The notes beneath the pieces were generated by a model. It was not told the DNA's origin and did not search any database. It was given only the letters and a program-made list of their open reading frames with translations. A stretch of DNA of 64,000 nt from NCBI GenBank assembly GCA_030849065.1, contig JASAON010001600.1:1-64000 (forward strand), read 5' to 3'. Made by a program: the position numbers and the translations under genes. The DNA comes from Jaenimonas drosophilae. Lineage: Eukaryota > Euglenozoa > Kinetoplastea > Trypanosomatida > Trypanosomatidae. Of this stretch, positions 50,018 through 61,670 are shown one piece after another; within the stretch, counting starts at the first letter, position 1; the number at the start of each line of letters is the position of its first letter.

Positions 50018-50497
50018 CAATGGCAGCACAAAATCTTGGCAATTGTCATGCGATGAATACACACGCGTACGTACAGCGAAGCACACCACAACAATGCAAC
50101 AATGTGTGTGTGTGTCTTATTCTCCTTATATATATCGCACCGTGTATATGAAGTGTAGGACTACTTCTGCACCTACACCATTCCTACTTAGTACGTGACG
50201 AAGAAAAAAAAGATGAAGGAAGATGTCATGAATGCATGATGGAACAACACACACGTGTATTATGTTTATGTTGTTGTTACAACAAAAAACAACATCTATG
50301 CTTCTTGGTTGTTGGGATGGTCTTTCTTTTGTCTTTTGTTGTTGTTTTCCAACACAATTTCTTGAGCTTAATCATCATCCCTGAACCTTCATCTGTGTAC
50401 CACATGCAGCAGCAACATCATCCGAAGAGATGCTAGCCAACATCATCATCATGTAGTGTCATCGTCATCATCATCATCCCGATACGTGAAGATACCT
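50018..50497. other. Intergenic spacer
   Basis: There is no gene in this stretch. It contains CAA/GTT repeats (about 50264-50292), a (TA)n near 50127-50137 and T/G-rich sequence after the zinc-finger gene's stop. Confidence 0.6.
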
Positions 50498-50749
50498 CTA
50501 CTCCTCAAAGGCGGGGAAGATCTCGGCAAAAGACTTGCCCGCCTTGGAGTGCTTCTCAAAGTGCTGCTCCAGCTCTGGGCGACGCACCGTACGTGGGAAG
50601 CCCTGCAGACAGACGGTACACTGCACCACATTCTTGCTCTCCTCATGCTTCTTGAGGTCCTCGCTGTTGTGCTTCACGCCAGCCTTGGATTGATTCTTCA
50701 TGTCGCGCGCACGCTTTTGTTGCGCTCGGCATCCATTTCCAGACGGCAT
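50498..50749 (-). CDS. Small zinc-finger protein, ZNF706/At2g23090-like
   Basis: An 83-residue protein with a basic N-terminal half (MPSGNGCRAQQKRARDMKN, then a Lys/Glu-rich helix) and one C2H2-type finger with C44, C47, H63 and H67. A Phe/Pro-rich end (SFAEIFPAFEE) follows. This layout of a basic, Gln/Lys-rich start, a single C-x2-C...H-x3-H finger and a short end with a conserved proline is that of the small ZNF706/4F5/At2g23090-like proteins found across eukaryotes. Their function is poorly known; nucleic-acid binding is suspected. It lies between the 658-residue hypothetical gene and the BCS1-like gene in the same direction. Confidence 0.75.
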   Translation of the reverse strand: MPSGNGCRAQQKRARDMKNQSKAGVKHNSEDLKKHEESKNVVQCTVCLQGFPRTVRRPELEQHFEKHSKAGKSFAEIFPAFEE

Positions 50750-51060
50750 TATGTATGTGTGGGTGTTGGAGAGAGAAGAGGTGCGTATCTTGTAGCAGAG
50801 AGCTACCTAATCATGAGTGTGTTGGCATGAAGAAGGATGAATGAGTGTGATGGGAGAACAACCACTAAATCATCGTACACCACTCTTGTCTTGCGCAGAC
50901 ATGCCACATCATGTTGCCGTTTTTTTTTTTTAGAGCCTCCAACTTATCCGAACACCTCACTCACCATCATGCGCGAAGACGACGCGCACCAACCAATAGC
51001 TACCTCACCCAATTTATCATCATCAAGACATGCAGACGTACGACCACCATCCCACCTCCC
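50750..51060. other. Intergenic spacer
   Basis: Nothing gene-like is seen. It includes the 5' UTR region of the zinc-finger gene and the 3' UTR of the BCS1-like gene, with a T run at about 50922-50932. Confidence 0.55.
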
Positions 51061-52530
51061 TTACAAGATGGGCACGCGTGGCATCTTCTGCATCACCTCC
51101 ATCTGCAGTGCCGCCTTCTCCTTCCTCTCACGCATCTGCGCATCAAAACGTTGAAGGCTATCCAAAAAAGCGGGCAATGCCGCGATGGCCTCCGCGGGCT
51201 GATCTCGATGAAAGAACAAGTGTGATTGGATCTGTGCCACACTCACCGTGTTTGGAGAAATCATGTCACTGAAGGTGGTTGCATCCTGCGCCGATGCGCT
51301 TGGATAAAACTTAGCAAACATGCGCCGTGCCTGATGGCCATCCAACAGGCCCACCTCCACCTTCACATCGGCACGTCCAGGACGAATGAGGGCGGCATCA
51401 AGACGCTCCACGTGGTTTGTTGTCATGAAGACCAGGCGCCCTTCCTGTGCGCCAACACCATCGAGGGCGTTGAGGAGCCCACTCATGGTGACGTTGCTAT
51501 CCGCGCTAAAGGCCCGGTCAATGTCCTCCATGAGGATGATGGAGTGCATCTCGGAGCTATTCAGCAAGGTCATCAGCACCTCATCCGTGAGACCACGGTT
51601 GGAGAGGCTCAGTAAGCAAATGGAGAGGCGGAGCTCACCCGCCAACGCCATGACGAAGCTCGTCTTGCCACAACCGGGAGGGCCGTGAAGGAGGTAGCCA
51701 CGCCGATAGGGCACACCAATGCTGCGGTAGTAGGCACCTGAATCCAAAAACTGGCGTACATCCGCCATCAAACCTTCACCCATCCCATCGGCCAAGATGA
51801 CGGAGGTGAAAGGGCGGCGTGGGCGTGGGTCCTGTTGCCGAGACCAACGCCCACCCGCACTCAGATACACAACGGTACGATCGCTATCCTGATCGCTGGC
51901 AAATTGTTGTGCTTCTTGCATCAGACGCTCCAGAATGGTGGAGTTGAGGCCAATCGTGGTGAATTGAAGGGTCTCGAGCACCTCTCCGCCATAGGCTTGT
52001 GCTTCATTGCGGCGTCGGGAGAGGGTCAGTGGCCGGCCTCCATACAAGAACCAATGCCGCACGTTGGGGCAGGGCCCGTACAAACACTCACTGTTGCGCA
52101 TGTCATTGGCGTAGATGCGTAGATTGCGGGTCAGGACGGACATGTGCTGCACCTTGAAGCGTGGGTTGGTGGAGAGCCAGCGCAGCATCACCTCGTAGCT
52201 CGCATCCAGGTTGGTCATCTCCATGGAGACCACCAGACGCCGTTGGAGGTACGCCTTGGCCATCAACATGCACTGACGGCCCAGGGTGCCACCCAAGGTG
52301 AGGAGCCACAGACCGGCACCGGCACTGAAGAAGGGGTTATGCAGGAGTGTGCCAGCGGCCTTGACCAGAGGGCCGTGGTTGGTATCCCAGCCTTCTGGAA
52401 GAAGCGAAGATAGATCCACCTCGGGCGAGGATGATGGGGTGGAGGTGTTGTTGCTGTTGGTGCTCGAGCTGGCGCCGCTGTTGGCTGCCATGCCCGCCCC
52501 AGCTCCACCACCACCGCCAAAGAACATCAT
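51061..52530 (-). CDS. BCS1-type mitochondrial AAA ATPase
   Basis: A 489-residue homologue of BCS1, the mitochondrial inner-membrane AAA ATPase that moves the folded Rieske iron-sulphur protein across the membrane during complex III assembly. The N-terminal membrane segment NPFFSAGAGLWLLTLGG (about 65-81), the BCS1-specific domain (about 95-240), and then the AAA core RRGYLLHGPPGCGKTS are all in family order. Walker A is at 283-290, Walker B ILMEDID at 332-338, the sensor MTTNH at 369-373, and RPGRAD at 383-388 carries the arginine-finger region. The start is one of two adjacent ATGs; upstream codons lead only to a TTG. The first 45 residues, with a Gly run and Ser/Asn-rich stretch, replace the usual short N-terminus. 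No key residue is missing. Confidence 0.95.
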   Translation of the reverse strand: MMFFGGGGGAGAGMAANSGASSSTNSNNTSTPSSSPEVDLSSLLPEGWDTNHGPLVKAAGTLLHNPFFSAGAGLWLLTLGGTLGRQCMLMAKAYLQRRLVVSMEMTNLDASYEVMLRWLSTNPRFKVQHMSVLTRNLRIYANDMRNSECLYGPCPNVRHWFLYGGRPLTLSRRRNEAQAYGGEVLETLQFTTIGLNSTILERLMQEAQQFASDQDSDRTVVYLSAGGRWSRQQDPRPRRPFTSVILADGMGEGLMADVRQFLDSGAYYRSIGVPYRRGYLLHGPPGCGKTSFVMALAGELRLSICLLSLSNRGLTDEVLMTLLNSSEMHSIILMEDIDRAFSADSNVTMSGLLNALDGVGAQEGRLVFMTTNHVERLDAALIRPGRADVKVEVGLLDGHQARRMFAKFYPSASAQDATTFSDMISPNTVSVAQIQSHLFFHRDQPAEAIAALPAFLDSLQRFDAQMRERKEKAALQMEVMQKMPRVPIL

Positions 52531-54617
52531 GGCCAACTCTTGTGTGTTCCTCCTTTATAATACCTTGAGCATATGTGTGTGTGTATGTGAGGGAGAACAC
52601 AAGATGAAGGCATGTGTAGGACCACAAATACAACACAACAAAAGCAAGAAACATCCAATGGCAGCTGAGGTGCACCACACAGTATTCGTTAAAGGGAAGC
52701 TCAGAAAAAAAACATCTTTTCTCCAATCTAAATCATCACACCATGAAAAGTGTTGTTGTTGTTGTAGTTCATCTCTTCCATCAAAAAACAACTCACCACC
52801 AACAGCAACGAAATGGAGGAGATCCATACTCACGTTAAAGAAGAAGAACCTTTTTTGTTGTTTCGCACGCTCAACGTGAAGAAGTACGTACGTGAGAGGG
52901 GGGTTGTTAGTGCTTCGACGCCAGAAAAAGGAAAATCCTGTGGAGGAGGACGAACCAAATGAATGATGATTTATGTTGACGACGATGATGACTCATTACT
53001 CACTACATGTGTGTGTGTGTGCGTCACGTACACATGAGCATGAATTCACCTCCACGGACAGGATGATCATCCATCATATTACGTTTGCGCACGAGTGAGG
53101 AGGAGAGGGAGAGGCGATACCCCTAAATACAACAGTGCAGACGCGAAAGTTGTGTCATCGTTGTTGGGTGTGCTGGCGTACAACAAACATACGTGATGAT
53201 GCATGCATACACGAGTGCGCTCCCTTTCTTTATACTTTGCTGTTGTCATCGTCATTGCTCTGCTTAACGTACAGCAGCATCAACCTCAATAAAAAACACG
53301 AACAACAACAAATAACAACAGCAATGACACTTCATTCATTTGTTTGTGATGTGCAGGATGGAGATGTTCGGAGATGCGAACGAAACCCCACAATTCTTGG
53401 AAAGTAGACGCACCTGATAAGTCATGAAGGCAGAAACAAGCAAACAAAAAAAAAGAAAACATCAACGAAAACACAAAAAAACATGAAGGAAAGACGGAGA
53501 TCCACGGAGGAGGCCAACAACCACAACACATGCCACCGCCAATAAGAACCCACCGTTTCTCCTCAGTTGGACTGGAAAAAAATGGCCAGCATCTTCACCC
53601 GCAAGAAGCGAAGGATAAACACGTTCTTCCGGCGCGCCCGTTACGATGTTTTGACGTGAAGGAGAGTCCAGACACATCTCCCACCACTCCGCTCATCACA
53701 CCACCCATTTCTCCTTCTTCCGTGCGTGTGTGCAGTGTGGGTTCCAACACACGTCACAGTGTAAAAAAAGAGAATCGGAGTAGGAGCACTGCTAGTTGAT
53801 GATGATGATGATGGAAAGACGTGCTGACGAAACAGTCAAAACACAATCGTTATCGCAACCCACACGCATCCGTTACCAGACATCATATGGGCGGCGTCTT
53901 CCCTCTTCTTCATGTAGTCCCACACCATGTGAAAAAGTGGAGAGGGAAGAACACAAACAATGCACATCTGAAATATTCTGTTGGGATGTTCGGCGGCACA
54001 TGTCCTTCCTACGTACCAAACAGACAAGTGCGTCACGGGCATCTGAAAAAAACAACAAAACAAGGCGTTAGACGTTGGTTCTTGATAATACAACAACCTC
54101 AACATCAACACGCTCTGCCTCACACAAAAAAGAAGTACCGTCAAAACACACCAGTGATCGAATTGGGTAGCGGTAGCTGGTTGTATAAGATGGATGCTGC
54201 AGCAGATGGGCGAAGGGTGGTGAGTTGGCACCAGCGTGTATGTGTGTGTGTGTGTGTGAAGGACTCCTCGACGAGCAACAAGAAGGAGTTCCATCAATAA
54301 CATGAAGAAAAAAAGAAGGCCGCATATCACGTTTGCGTTTGCCGCCATGTTGGCATTCCTATGTAAAACTAAACTGCATGTTTTTGTGGGAGTACCCCCT
54401 GGACCTTCCCAATACATGTGGACGAGAGGCTCAACAAACCCTTGGCTGTGGAGCTGAACTTCTTCACCACACACGCACACACACAGTCAGTCTGTGTATG
54501 GAGAGTTATGCTCACCTCTTCACTCAGCACCTCGTCACCCCAACCCTAATGTGAAGGGCGTTTAAGTGAGCGTCGCGGTGCCAAGCAACCAGGGGGGGGG
54601 AGGGGAAGACCATCACA
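52531..54617. other. Intergenic region without a supported gene
   Basis: A 2.1-kb gap between the first-listed transporter stop and the BCS1-like start. It is A/C-rich on the plus strand, with CAA/GTT repeats and a (TG)n at 54241-54258. A 71-residue minus-strand frame (53462-53677) has a hydrophobic segment but no splice-acceptor tract. A 25-codon plus-strand frame at 53582-53659 is against the direction of the unit. I call neither a gene. Confidence 0.5.
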
Positions 54618-56792
54618 TCAAAACAGTGGTGCAGAGGTGTTGTTGGTAGGTGCATCGCTATCATTCTCCTCTTCACGATGCACGCTCCCCTCCCGCTCCT
54701 CCTCACCCAGTGGAGCGGTGCTGTTTTCCTTGGCCTTACCCATTCCTTGAATGCTGCTGTGGCTGTGGCTGTGGCTGTTGGACATCTTCTTCGTCTTTGG
54801 CGAGGTGAGGGAGGAGGATGATGGTCGGCGGGAGGAGCATCCCTCCTTCTTAGTCCCTCCACCAAACAAGCGGGGGGAGTTCTCGGTATCCAGCTTCTCG
54901 GATATCTTCGCGTTCGGGATGAGAAGGAAGACGAGAGGAATGGACGCCAGCGGCAGGATGAGGTGGCCCACAATGATGAGCCACGGCAGGTTGCTGAAGT
55001 CGTAGGGTATGACCCCTGTATCCACGGGCCACACAAAGTCCATCAACAAGGTGCCAATCTCACCCGCCATGTTCCCACCAAAGTTGGAGAGGCCCGCCAC
55101 GAGGGAGTACACCAGGCTCTCTGACCCACGCGGACAGAGCTGGCAGAGCATCACCGTCATGGGCATCCACGAGAGGGCGTAGGTGATTTGGAAGACGATG
55201 GCATCACCGCAAATGTAGGCCCAGTGGTCAGGAATGCCAATATCCTTGTTCCAGCGCTTAACCAAGATGAGGTCCACCACGGAACCCAAGGTCTGCAACA
55301 ACGTGGTCACAATGAAGGCCAGACGATAACTGCGCTTGGAGAAGATGCACACGAAGATGGCGATGCCAATGAGGCTGGCCAGGTGACCAATCAAGGAGCT
55401 TGTGGTGATGTAGAAGAAGAAGCTGAAGTGAGGGCCAGGGGGGTACTGCTCTGCGGTGGCGGTGTAGAAGGTCTGCAGCGGGGCGTTGATTTGCACGTAG
55501 GTCATCTTGCTCAGGAAGGCGTACAAGCTGGCCTTGGCTACCAACAAGGGGAGGGACCAGAAGGCCATGAAGCAGAGAACGCTGCTTGTGACGCAACACG
55601 TGACGAGGATGGGCCACGTACCTCCATGAATAGTCACCACTGCTGCCGCTAGTGCACCAACCGTCATGGTGATGGCGTAGATGGCAGCTGGCCAATCGCG
55701 TTGAATGAGGCCACGGTTGTACTCGATTGCCCCGCCACAGAAGGAGGAAATGCTTCCCTCCACCTCCTCCTCCGCCTCCTGACGCGTGAGCGCCGTCTTC
55801 ATGTTGCCGGGCGAAGGAGCATCGCGGAGACGAGGAACATCGCCCACCTCTTCACCTTGATCCTCTTGCATCACTTCTCCATCCACAGCAGTCCGCTCAA
55901 TGCGTGGGACCTTGTTGGTGGAGTTGTGTTGTTGCTCCTCTTGTTGCGCAGCCGCGTCGTCAGCCAGCCGATCTCGCACACGTTCCTCGCGGTTTGTGAG
56001 CTCATCAAAGCCATTCAGGGCATAAATTGGAATAACCACCAACATACATGCACCGGCAACGTAGGCCCCCACGGCTTCTTGCCCCTTGCTCGAGAGCGGC
56101 CCGACCACCAGGGCTGCAATGACCCCCGAGGCGTGGAGCATCCACCACAACGAGCTCACGAGAATGGGCCCACAGCCTGGAAGAATGCGCATCACTCGGC
56201 TGTACAAACCTTCGGCGAGGATGTCCAGGTTGGCCATGCCGTAGAGGGAGAGAAAGCACATGGCTGCCGCCACAGCCCCACTGCTTCGTACTGGTGGGAG
56301 GGAGGCGTAGATACAACAGGTGATGGCGGTGAGGATGGCAGACACCACCATGTACCAACGCTTCGTGTATCCAAAGACGGCAAAGCTATCAGAGATGAGT
56401 GCGGTCAGTGGCTTCATGGACCAACCCATCCACGTAACGTTGTTGTAGCGTTGGTACTCCATCGCGGTACACTTAAAGCGCCGGGTGAACATGGGAAGGT
56501 AGCTGTTCTGCATCAGGTAGTTGGCCAGACCTTTGCTCATGAAGGAGGTGAAGTCCAGGGTGATGACAAACTTGGGCCCAAAGGCTTCAATGGCAGGGCC
56601 AAAGATGGGGACGTAACGTGTCCACGAGAAGGTGCCACCACAGGCCTTGTAGAGCCGCTGACTGTCTGGGTGGACGTAGCGTGGCTCCATCAGTTCCTGC
56701 GCACTGAAGGCGGGCTCCATCATCAATGTGGAGAGTGTGGCATCCGTATCAATGGAGGAGGAGGACAGCGGCTCGTCAGCGAGGGGCATCAT
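54618..56792 (-). CDS. BT1-family (folate/pteridine-type) transporter, divergent copy
   Basis: A 724-residue polytopic membrane protein of the BT1/FBT transporter family. Landmarks are HPDSQRLYKACGG (41-53), GPKFVITLDF (72-81), KPLTALISDS (127-136), YTKRWYM and GPLSSKGQEAVG. About a dozen hydrophobic segments are visible. A hydrophilic loop rich in Glu and Gln (about residues 265-340) splits the protein into two halves. It has a longer C-terminal tail (about 90 residues, Ser/His/Lys/Glu-rich) than the two neighbouring copies and is clearly less similar to them than they are to each other. Family members in trypanosomatids carry folate, biopterin or S-adenosylmethionine; the substrate cannot be chosen from sequence. 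The start is the ATG at 56792, with another ATG just inside. Confidence 0.9.
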   Translation of the reverse strand: MMPLADEPLSSSSIDTDATLSTLMMEPAFSAQELMEPRYVHPDSQRLYKACGGTFSWTRYVPIFGPAIEAFGPKFVITLDFTSFMSKGLANYLMQNSYLPMFTRRFKCTAMEYQRYNNVTWMGWSMKPLTALISDSFAVFGYTKRWYMVVSAILTAITCCIYASLPPVRSSGAVAAAMCFLSLYGMANLDILAEGLYSRVMRILPGCGPILVSSLWWMLHASGVIAALVVGPLSSKGQEAVGAYVAGACMLVVIPIYALNGFDELTNREERVRDRLADDAAAQQEEQQHNSTNKVPRIERTAVDGEVMQEDQGEEVGDVPRLRDAPSPGNMKTALTRQEAEEEVEGSISSFCGGAIEYNRGLIQRDWPAAIYAITMTVGALAAAVVTIHGGTWPILVTCCVTSSVLCFMAFWSLPLLVAKASLYAFLSKMTYVQINAPLQTFYTATAEQYPPGPHFSFFFYITTSSLIGHLASLIGIAIFVCIFSKRSYRLAFIVTTLLQTLGSVVDLILVKRWNKDIGIPDHWAYICGDAIVFQITYALSWMPMTVMLCQLCPRGSESLVYSLVAGLSNFGGNMAGEIGTLLMDFVWPVDTGVIPYDFSNLPWLIIVGHLILPLASIPLVFLLIPNAKISEKLDTENSPRLFGGGTKKEGCSSRRPSSSSLTSPKTKKMSNSHSHSHSSIQGMGKAKENSTAPLGEEEREGSVHREEENDSDAPTNNTSAPLF

Positions 56793-58471
56793 GACCACTA
56801 TACCGTTCCCCTATATTTTGTTCCGTTTAACGTTGTTTGTGTTTGTATGTTTATGTGTGTAGCGGGAGAGCCCAGCCTTCTGTTGGTCCCCTCCTTGTAG
56901 CTTAGCTGCGTGTGTGTGTGTGTGTGAGGGGTTGTGGGAACTGTGACACTCTTACTGTGTGTGTGTGAAGAAGAAGAAGTACAGCGCTTTGTTTGGTAGT
57001 GACGTGGCTTCGAATTGCGCTTCGCACGCGGACACCAACAAGAATAGGAAGAGGAGGAGGTTGAAGGGATCCTCAGATACGCACAGACACACGTAGCAAC
57101 GCAGGACGTGAGGGCACCCATCCTTCGCAATGGTGGTAGGGCTTCCGTTCAATCGATAAGCAACTGTATTTACCCAAAGGCAAACCACAATCACAATCAT
57201 CTGAGAGAGGACAAGACTGTGTGAGGGAGATAACGTAGATACTTTAGAGATGGTACTCATGTGCTGCCCGTGTTTCATCTTTGACCACAATATAAACACA
57301 TGAATCAGTAATTGAGAATTGTGTGTACCCAATCCAGCCCCCACAAGATAATTTTTTTTTGTATGTGCAATATGAAAAGTTGACGTCATTCGCAATTGAA
57401 CAAGGAACAAGTGTGTGTGTGTGCGGGGGAGGGTGGAAGTTATTGAAGCGTACTGTAGCTTCCACCCACGTATCCACTGTTGTAATCCAGAAGAAAAATA
57501 GCAAACAGTTAGAGTTTACGAGCCATGAAAAAGTTGGCGGCAGACGCGTTTCTTCCAAAGGACCACGCCATGTCATCACCTCCACTCAATACCAAACATC
57601 CTGTCTCTCCCCATCGAGTCCATTCTCCTTAAGCCAGCTCACAGGAGGTTAACGTACGGAGTATCATGAAACAAAAGAAGAAACACACAACAGTTGTGCT
57701 GTGGTAGCAGCACTCATTCGACGAAAAAAAACATGAATGAAAAGAAAAGAATGTTCAACTGTATCTGGCTGTCTTCCTCGTACTACTATTCCTTCATACA
57801 CAGTCACCGTAGCAAGCGTTGCCACCTGTTTGATTGTGAGGGGAAGAGAGTTGGTGGTGGTGAAGGCTGCGTCAGGAAAGCGACGAATACGCACAGACAG
57901 AAATAAGTAAGTTAAAGAGCGAAGCATCCACCATGAGAGAGAGAGCGGCATGGGTAGCAGATACAGCATAGCTGCAATCCGTACGCCACATCACTCGTAG
58001 ATACCGCCATCAATACACAAAGGGAGAGAAAAAGAACACAATCGCTAGTATGAACGCGCTGTCAAGGCAAAATAAGTGGGGAGGACGAAGAAGGGAGAAT
58101 ACCTGAGGAGCTCAATCTAGTACATGAGGCTGTGGCCCAATGCACGGAGGCTTCTCTTCACGCCACGCAAGAAACAAAGAGGAAGGCGTACCACTGGTGA
58201 GTGACTGACTGACTGAATACATGCTCGGAGAAGCCCACATTCATGCCACTATTGGACGTGTGAAGATACAACAACAATGAAAAAATGTCCAGCAGAACAG
58301 TCGTTGATGCTACACCAGAAGTGAGGAATTCCAGATGGTGACAGTTCATTGATTGTCACTTGAGAAAAAAAAAGAGAATTCACTTGAGGTTGGTCCCCCC
58401 CGTCCTTGTACGTGTGTGTAAAGGGGGGGGGGTGAAGAAGAAGAGTGTAAAGGGAGGTGGGCATCTGCGCT
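56793..58471. other. Intergenic region between transporter copies 1 and 2
   Basis: No gene is seen in 1.7 kb. It contains a (TG)n at about 56910-56926, short A and G runs (for example 58426-58433) and frames that encode only repeat-derived or unremarkable peptides. Confidence 0.55.
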
Positions 58472-60403
58472 TTATTTTGCCACATCTGATGTATTCTGTG
58501 AGGTGCTCAACGCATCTCCTTCCCCGACTTCATCGGCCTTCTTTTCCGGATTGACAGGATCGCAGATGCGGCACTTTGGAATCAGCAACAACGCGGCTGG
58601 GATCTGCAAAAGTGGCAAGATAAAGTGGCCAATGACGATGAGCCATGGCAGGTTGCTGAAGTCAAAGGGGGCGGTGGTGGTGTCCACGGGCAGGACAAAG
58701 CCCATCAACAACGAGCCAATCTGTGCGGCGGTACTCTCACCCAAGTTGTTGGCGGCGGCGAGCATGGAAAAGACAGTGCTTTCTTGACCACGGGGGCAGA
58801 GCTGTGCCAGCAGGACAACCATCGGCATCCAGTTGAGCATGTAGGCCACCTGGTAGGCCATGGCATCACCAAAGACGTAGGCATAGTGATCCGGGATGCC
58901 CACCTTCAGGTTCCAGCGCTTCACAATGAAGAGGTCGCCCACGGAGCCGAGGACCAACAAGAATGTTGTGGTGATGAAGGCCAGTCGGAAGGTACGCTTG
59001 GCGAAGATGCAGGGAAACAAGGACACACCCAACACCCACGCGGCACTGCCCAGTGAAGCAGAGACGGTGTTGAAGAAGAAGTAGCTGAAGTTGGGGCCAC
59101 CTGGGTTGTCCGCTGCAGATGCCACGAAGTAGGTCTGCAGCGGGCCGAGTAGGTTCACATATGAGGTTCGGGCCAAGAAGACAAACAAGCTGGCCTTGGC
59201 CACCACACGGGGAAGGGCCCAGAAGGATACGGGAATCAAGATGGCCACCACGACACAGCAGGTGATGAGCAAGGGCCAGCGGGAACCGTTCATGGTCGCA
59301 ATGACGTTGGCCATCACACCACAGGTAATGACCATGGCATATACAGTCAGGCGGTAGTTGGTGATGAGGACGGACTTGTTGAACTCAATCATGCCACCAC
59401 AGTATGACGGAATCTCCTCCGGCCCATCCAGCAACTCTGAGGTATCGCTCTCCAGGGCTACCTCATTGGGAAGCGGCTCCTCCAGCGTCCCGTCCTGGTC
59501 GGTTGCACCCTTTGGCTCGCACAAGGGGTGCTTGGTGGCAATGTCCGAGGTTCCACGACGAAGCCCTTGCTCAATGACAAAGTCTGCCATGCGCTCCTCA
59601 CGGTTTGTCAGCTCACCAAAGGTGTTGGCGGCAAAGATGGGTGCAGTGATGAGCAACGCTGCCCCGCCAACGTATACGCCAACCTGCTGCATTCCTCCAT
59701 CAGACAAGGGACCCTGAATGAGGGCGGAGATGATGCCAGCCACACCCAAGAGCCACCACAGCGATGCAACCAGTGAAGGACCTGAGGCAGAGTAGCGGCG
59801 AATGAGACGGCTGTACAAGCCTTCAGAGAGGATGTCCAAGTTGGCCTGCCCATAACCAGCCAAGAAGGCCATGACGGCTGCAGTGGTGGCACTGCTGCGT
59901 TCTGAGGGAAGAGAGCCGTAAATGACGCAACCTAGCACACCGAGGACTGCCGACCCAAACAGGTACCAACGCTTGGTATAGTGGAAGAGGGGGAAGCTGT
60001 CAGAGATGAGAGCCGTGAAGGGTTTGATGGACCAGCCCATCGTGGACACGTTGTTGAAGCGCTGGAACTCCATGGCTGAGCACTTGTACCGGTTCACGAA
60101 CATTGGCTGGGCGGCATTCTGCAAAATGAAGTAGGAGATACCTCGGCTCATGAGCTCGGTGAAGTCCAGGGTGAGGACGAACTTGGGTCCATAACACTCA
60201 ATGGCACGCCCAAAGATGGGGATGTAGCGTGTCCATGCAAACTTACCACCACAGGCTTTGTAGAGCTTCAAGCTGTCTGGGTGTACGCGACGTGCTTCCT
60301 CTGATTCCTCTGCGGTGTGGGCTGCCTCCGTGTGGCCGCGCCGTCGCTCTTCGAGCTCCATCTCTGGGATAGGCAGGGACACGGAACTGAGGGCGGGCTG
60401 CAT
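58472..60403 (-). CDS. BT1-family transporter, copy 2
   Basis: A 643-residue BT1/FBT-family transporter with the same ungapped N-terminal framework as copy 1: HPDSLKLYKACGG (41-53), KPFTALISDS (127-136) and HYTKRWYL. It has about twelve membrane segments and a hydrophilic central loop (about 280-335). It is much closer to copy 3 than to copy 1: long stretches such as NVPTMGW-like segments, SALIQGPLSDGGM and the final DTTTAPFDFSNLPWLIVIGH are shared nearly word for word with copy 3. A pyrimidine tract and AG at 60472-60471 lie 67 nt upstream of the ATG. It is likely a plasma-membrane pteridine/folate-type carrier; substrate unknown. Confidence 0.92.
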   Translation of the reverse strand: MQPALSSVSLPIPEMELEERRRGHTEAAHTAEESEEARRVHPDSLKLYKACGGKFAWTRYIPIFGRAIECYGPKFVLTLDFTELMSRGISYFILQNAAQPMFVNRYKCSAMEFQRFNNVSTMGWSIKPFTALISDSFPLFHYTKRWYLFGSAVLGVLGCVIYGSLPSERSSATTAAVMAFLAGYGQANLDILSEGLYSRLIRRYSASGPSLVASLWWLLGVAGIISALIQGPLSDGGMQQVGVYVGGAALLITAPIFAANTFGELTNREERMADFVIEQGLRRGTSDIATKHPLCEPKGATDQDGTLEEPLPNEVALESDTSELLDGPEEIPSYCGGMIEFNKSVLITNYRLTVYAMVITCGVMANVIATMNGSRWPLLITCCVVVAILIPVSFWALPRVVAKASLFVFLARTSYVNLLGPLQTYFVASAADNPGGPNFSYFFFNTVSASLGSAAWVLGVSLFPCIFAKRTFRLAFITTTFLLVLGSVGDLFIVKRWNLKVGIPDHYAYVFGDAMAYQVAYMLNWMPMVVLLAQLCPRGQESTVFSMLAAANNLGESTAAQIGSLLMGFVLPVDTTTAPFDFSNLPWLIVIGHFILPLLQIPAALLLIPKCRICDPVNPEKKADEVGEGDALSTSQNTSDVAK

Positions 60404-61670
60404 GACTTACGATATGAAAGTTTGATTGTTTGTTGTGTGAGTTGTTTCGTGAGATGATGAAAAGTAGTGGCTAGTCAGAAGGCATGCGCAAGGTGAGAAG
60501 AAAGAAGCAGAGGTGAGAACACAAGTCTGATACGTGCATTGAAGACCGGAGAAGTACCCAACACAAGAGGAACCTCAACCTCAACTCGTTGCTTGTAACG
60601 AAAGGTTTTGACAGCCAATCACGTAGTCAGTAAGAATGCGTGTCCAGGTCGCGTAAAGAGGCATTGACAAACTCAAGGAAAAAATCAACAGCACAAACAA
60701 AGAGAAAATCAGAAACAAGACGTTTGATAAGTAGGTAAGTAGTGTTTGTATGACAACATGTGTGTGGCCTTGGCTGGGAGGGTTGACCGGTATGGTACGG
60801 GACGACAGAACGACGTCTCACGTCATTCACCTTCCCCCTATATGTGTGAGTAGTGTGTTAAGAAGGATGAAGGATGAAGTAGGTGTATCACCCGCCATGT
60901 ATGGCCCTTCCAATCACCCCACCCACGTATCATACGTACTGGAAGTGAAAAAAAGAGGGAAAGGGGAGGGGGCGGAACAAATCAAACACATGTTGGAGAG
61001 AGCACACGGATGTGCGTGTAGACGGTGGATAACCACGTGAGGTCAACCCCCAGTCAGAGGACACACAAAAAAAAGCTACAACCTTCACAGTCACTTGGTA
61101 CTGTAGAAGGTAGCGACCGTCGGCGTCGCCCGAACTCATCTCAAACAACAATGCACAATGTAGTCAACTGCAAGAAAAAAACGGAAAGAAAAAGTGTTTT
61201 CTTGAGAACAAGAAGGAGGAGCACGAAGTGATCCAGGAGTTACGAACCAAGAGTAAGTTAGGCTGGATTGTTTCATCTTCCGTTACATGACCCCCCCATC
61301 GATGCGCCAATCGTGGGCTTCATGCATGACCATGTTGACGGAGGTGGTCAGTGACGGCAGAGCTTTCCACACCCACAAACAGCAATCATAGACACAAAAA
61401 GAGTAAGATGGTAGAAGTAAAGAAGTGTTTGTGTGTGTGTGTGTGTGAATGAGGGGCTGGGGTAGGGTTTTGATGACCTAAAAACCCACACAAGAAGATA
61501 CCTTGATGAGAAGAGGGCTGGCCGTCAAGAAGAGAAATGCACAACAACCTCCCCCCATCCATCACATCAGAATAAAAAAAAAGGACACGCATCACACAAA
61601 CAACAAACATGACAGCAGGAGCCTTGGGTATGCTGCGACACTTTCACGTACGTGCTTTCAAACACCACCC
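60404..61670. other. Intergenic region between transporter copies 2 and 3
   Basis: No gene is supported in 1.27 kb. A purine-rich stretch near 60480-60520 is the acceptor tract of copy 2 on the minus strand, and a (TG)n lies at 61430-61447. Confidence 0.55.
60471..60520 (-). promoter_or_regulatory. Predicted trans-splice acceptor, transporter copy 2
   Basis: A pyrimidine-rich tract on the minus strand (about 60520 down to 60496) precedes an AG at 60472-60471, leaving a 67-nt 5' UTR. Confidence 0.55.

Noticed and set aside
53582..53659. 25-codon basic plus-strand frame (MASIFTRKKRRINTFFRRAR start) after a splice-acceptor-like tract
   Set aside because: It points against the direction of the surrounding unit and is too short to support without expression data.
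53462..53677. 71-residue minus-strand frame with one hydrophobic segment
   Set aside because: No pyrimidine tract precedes it and the sequence resembles no family; a hydrophobic stretch alone is weak evidence.
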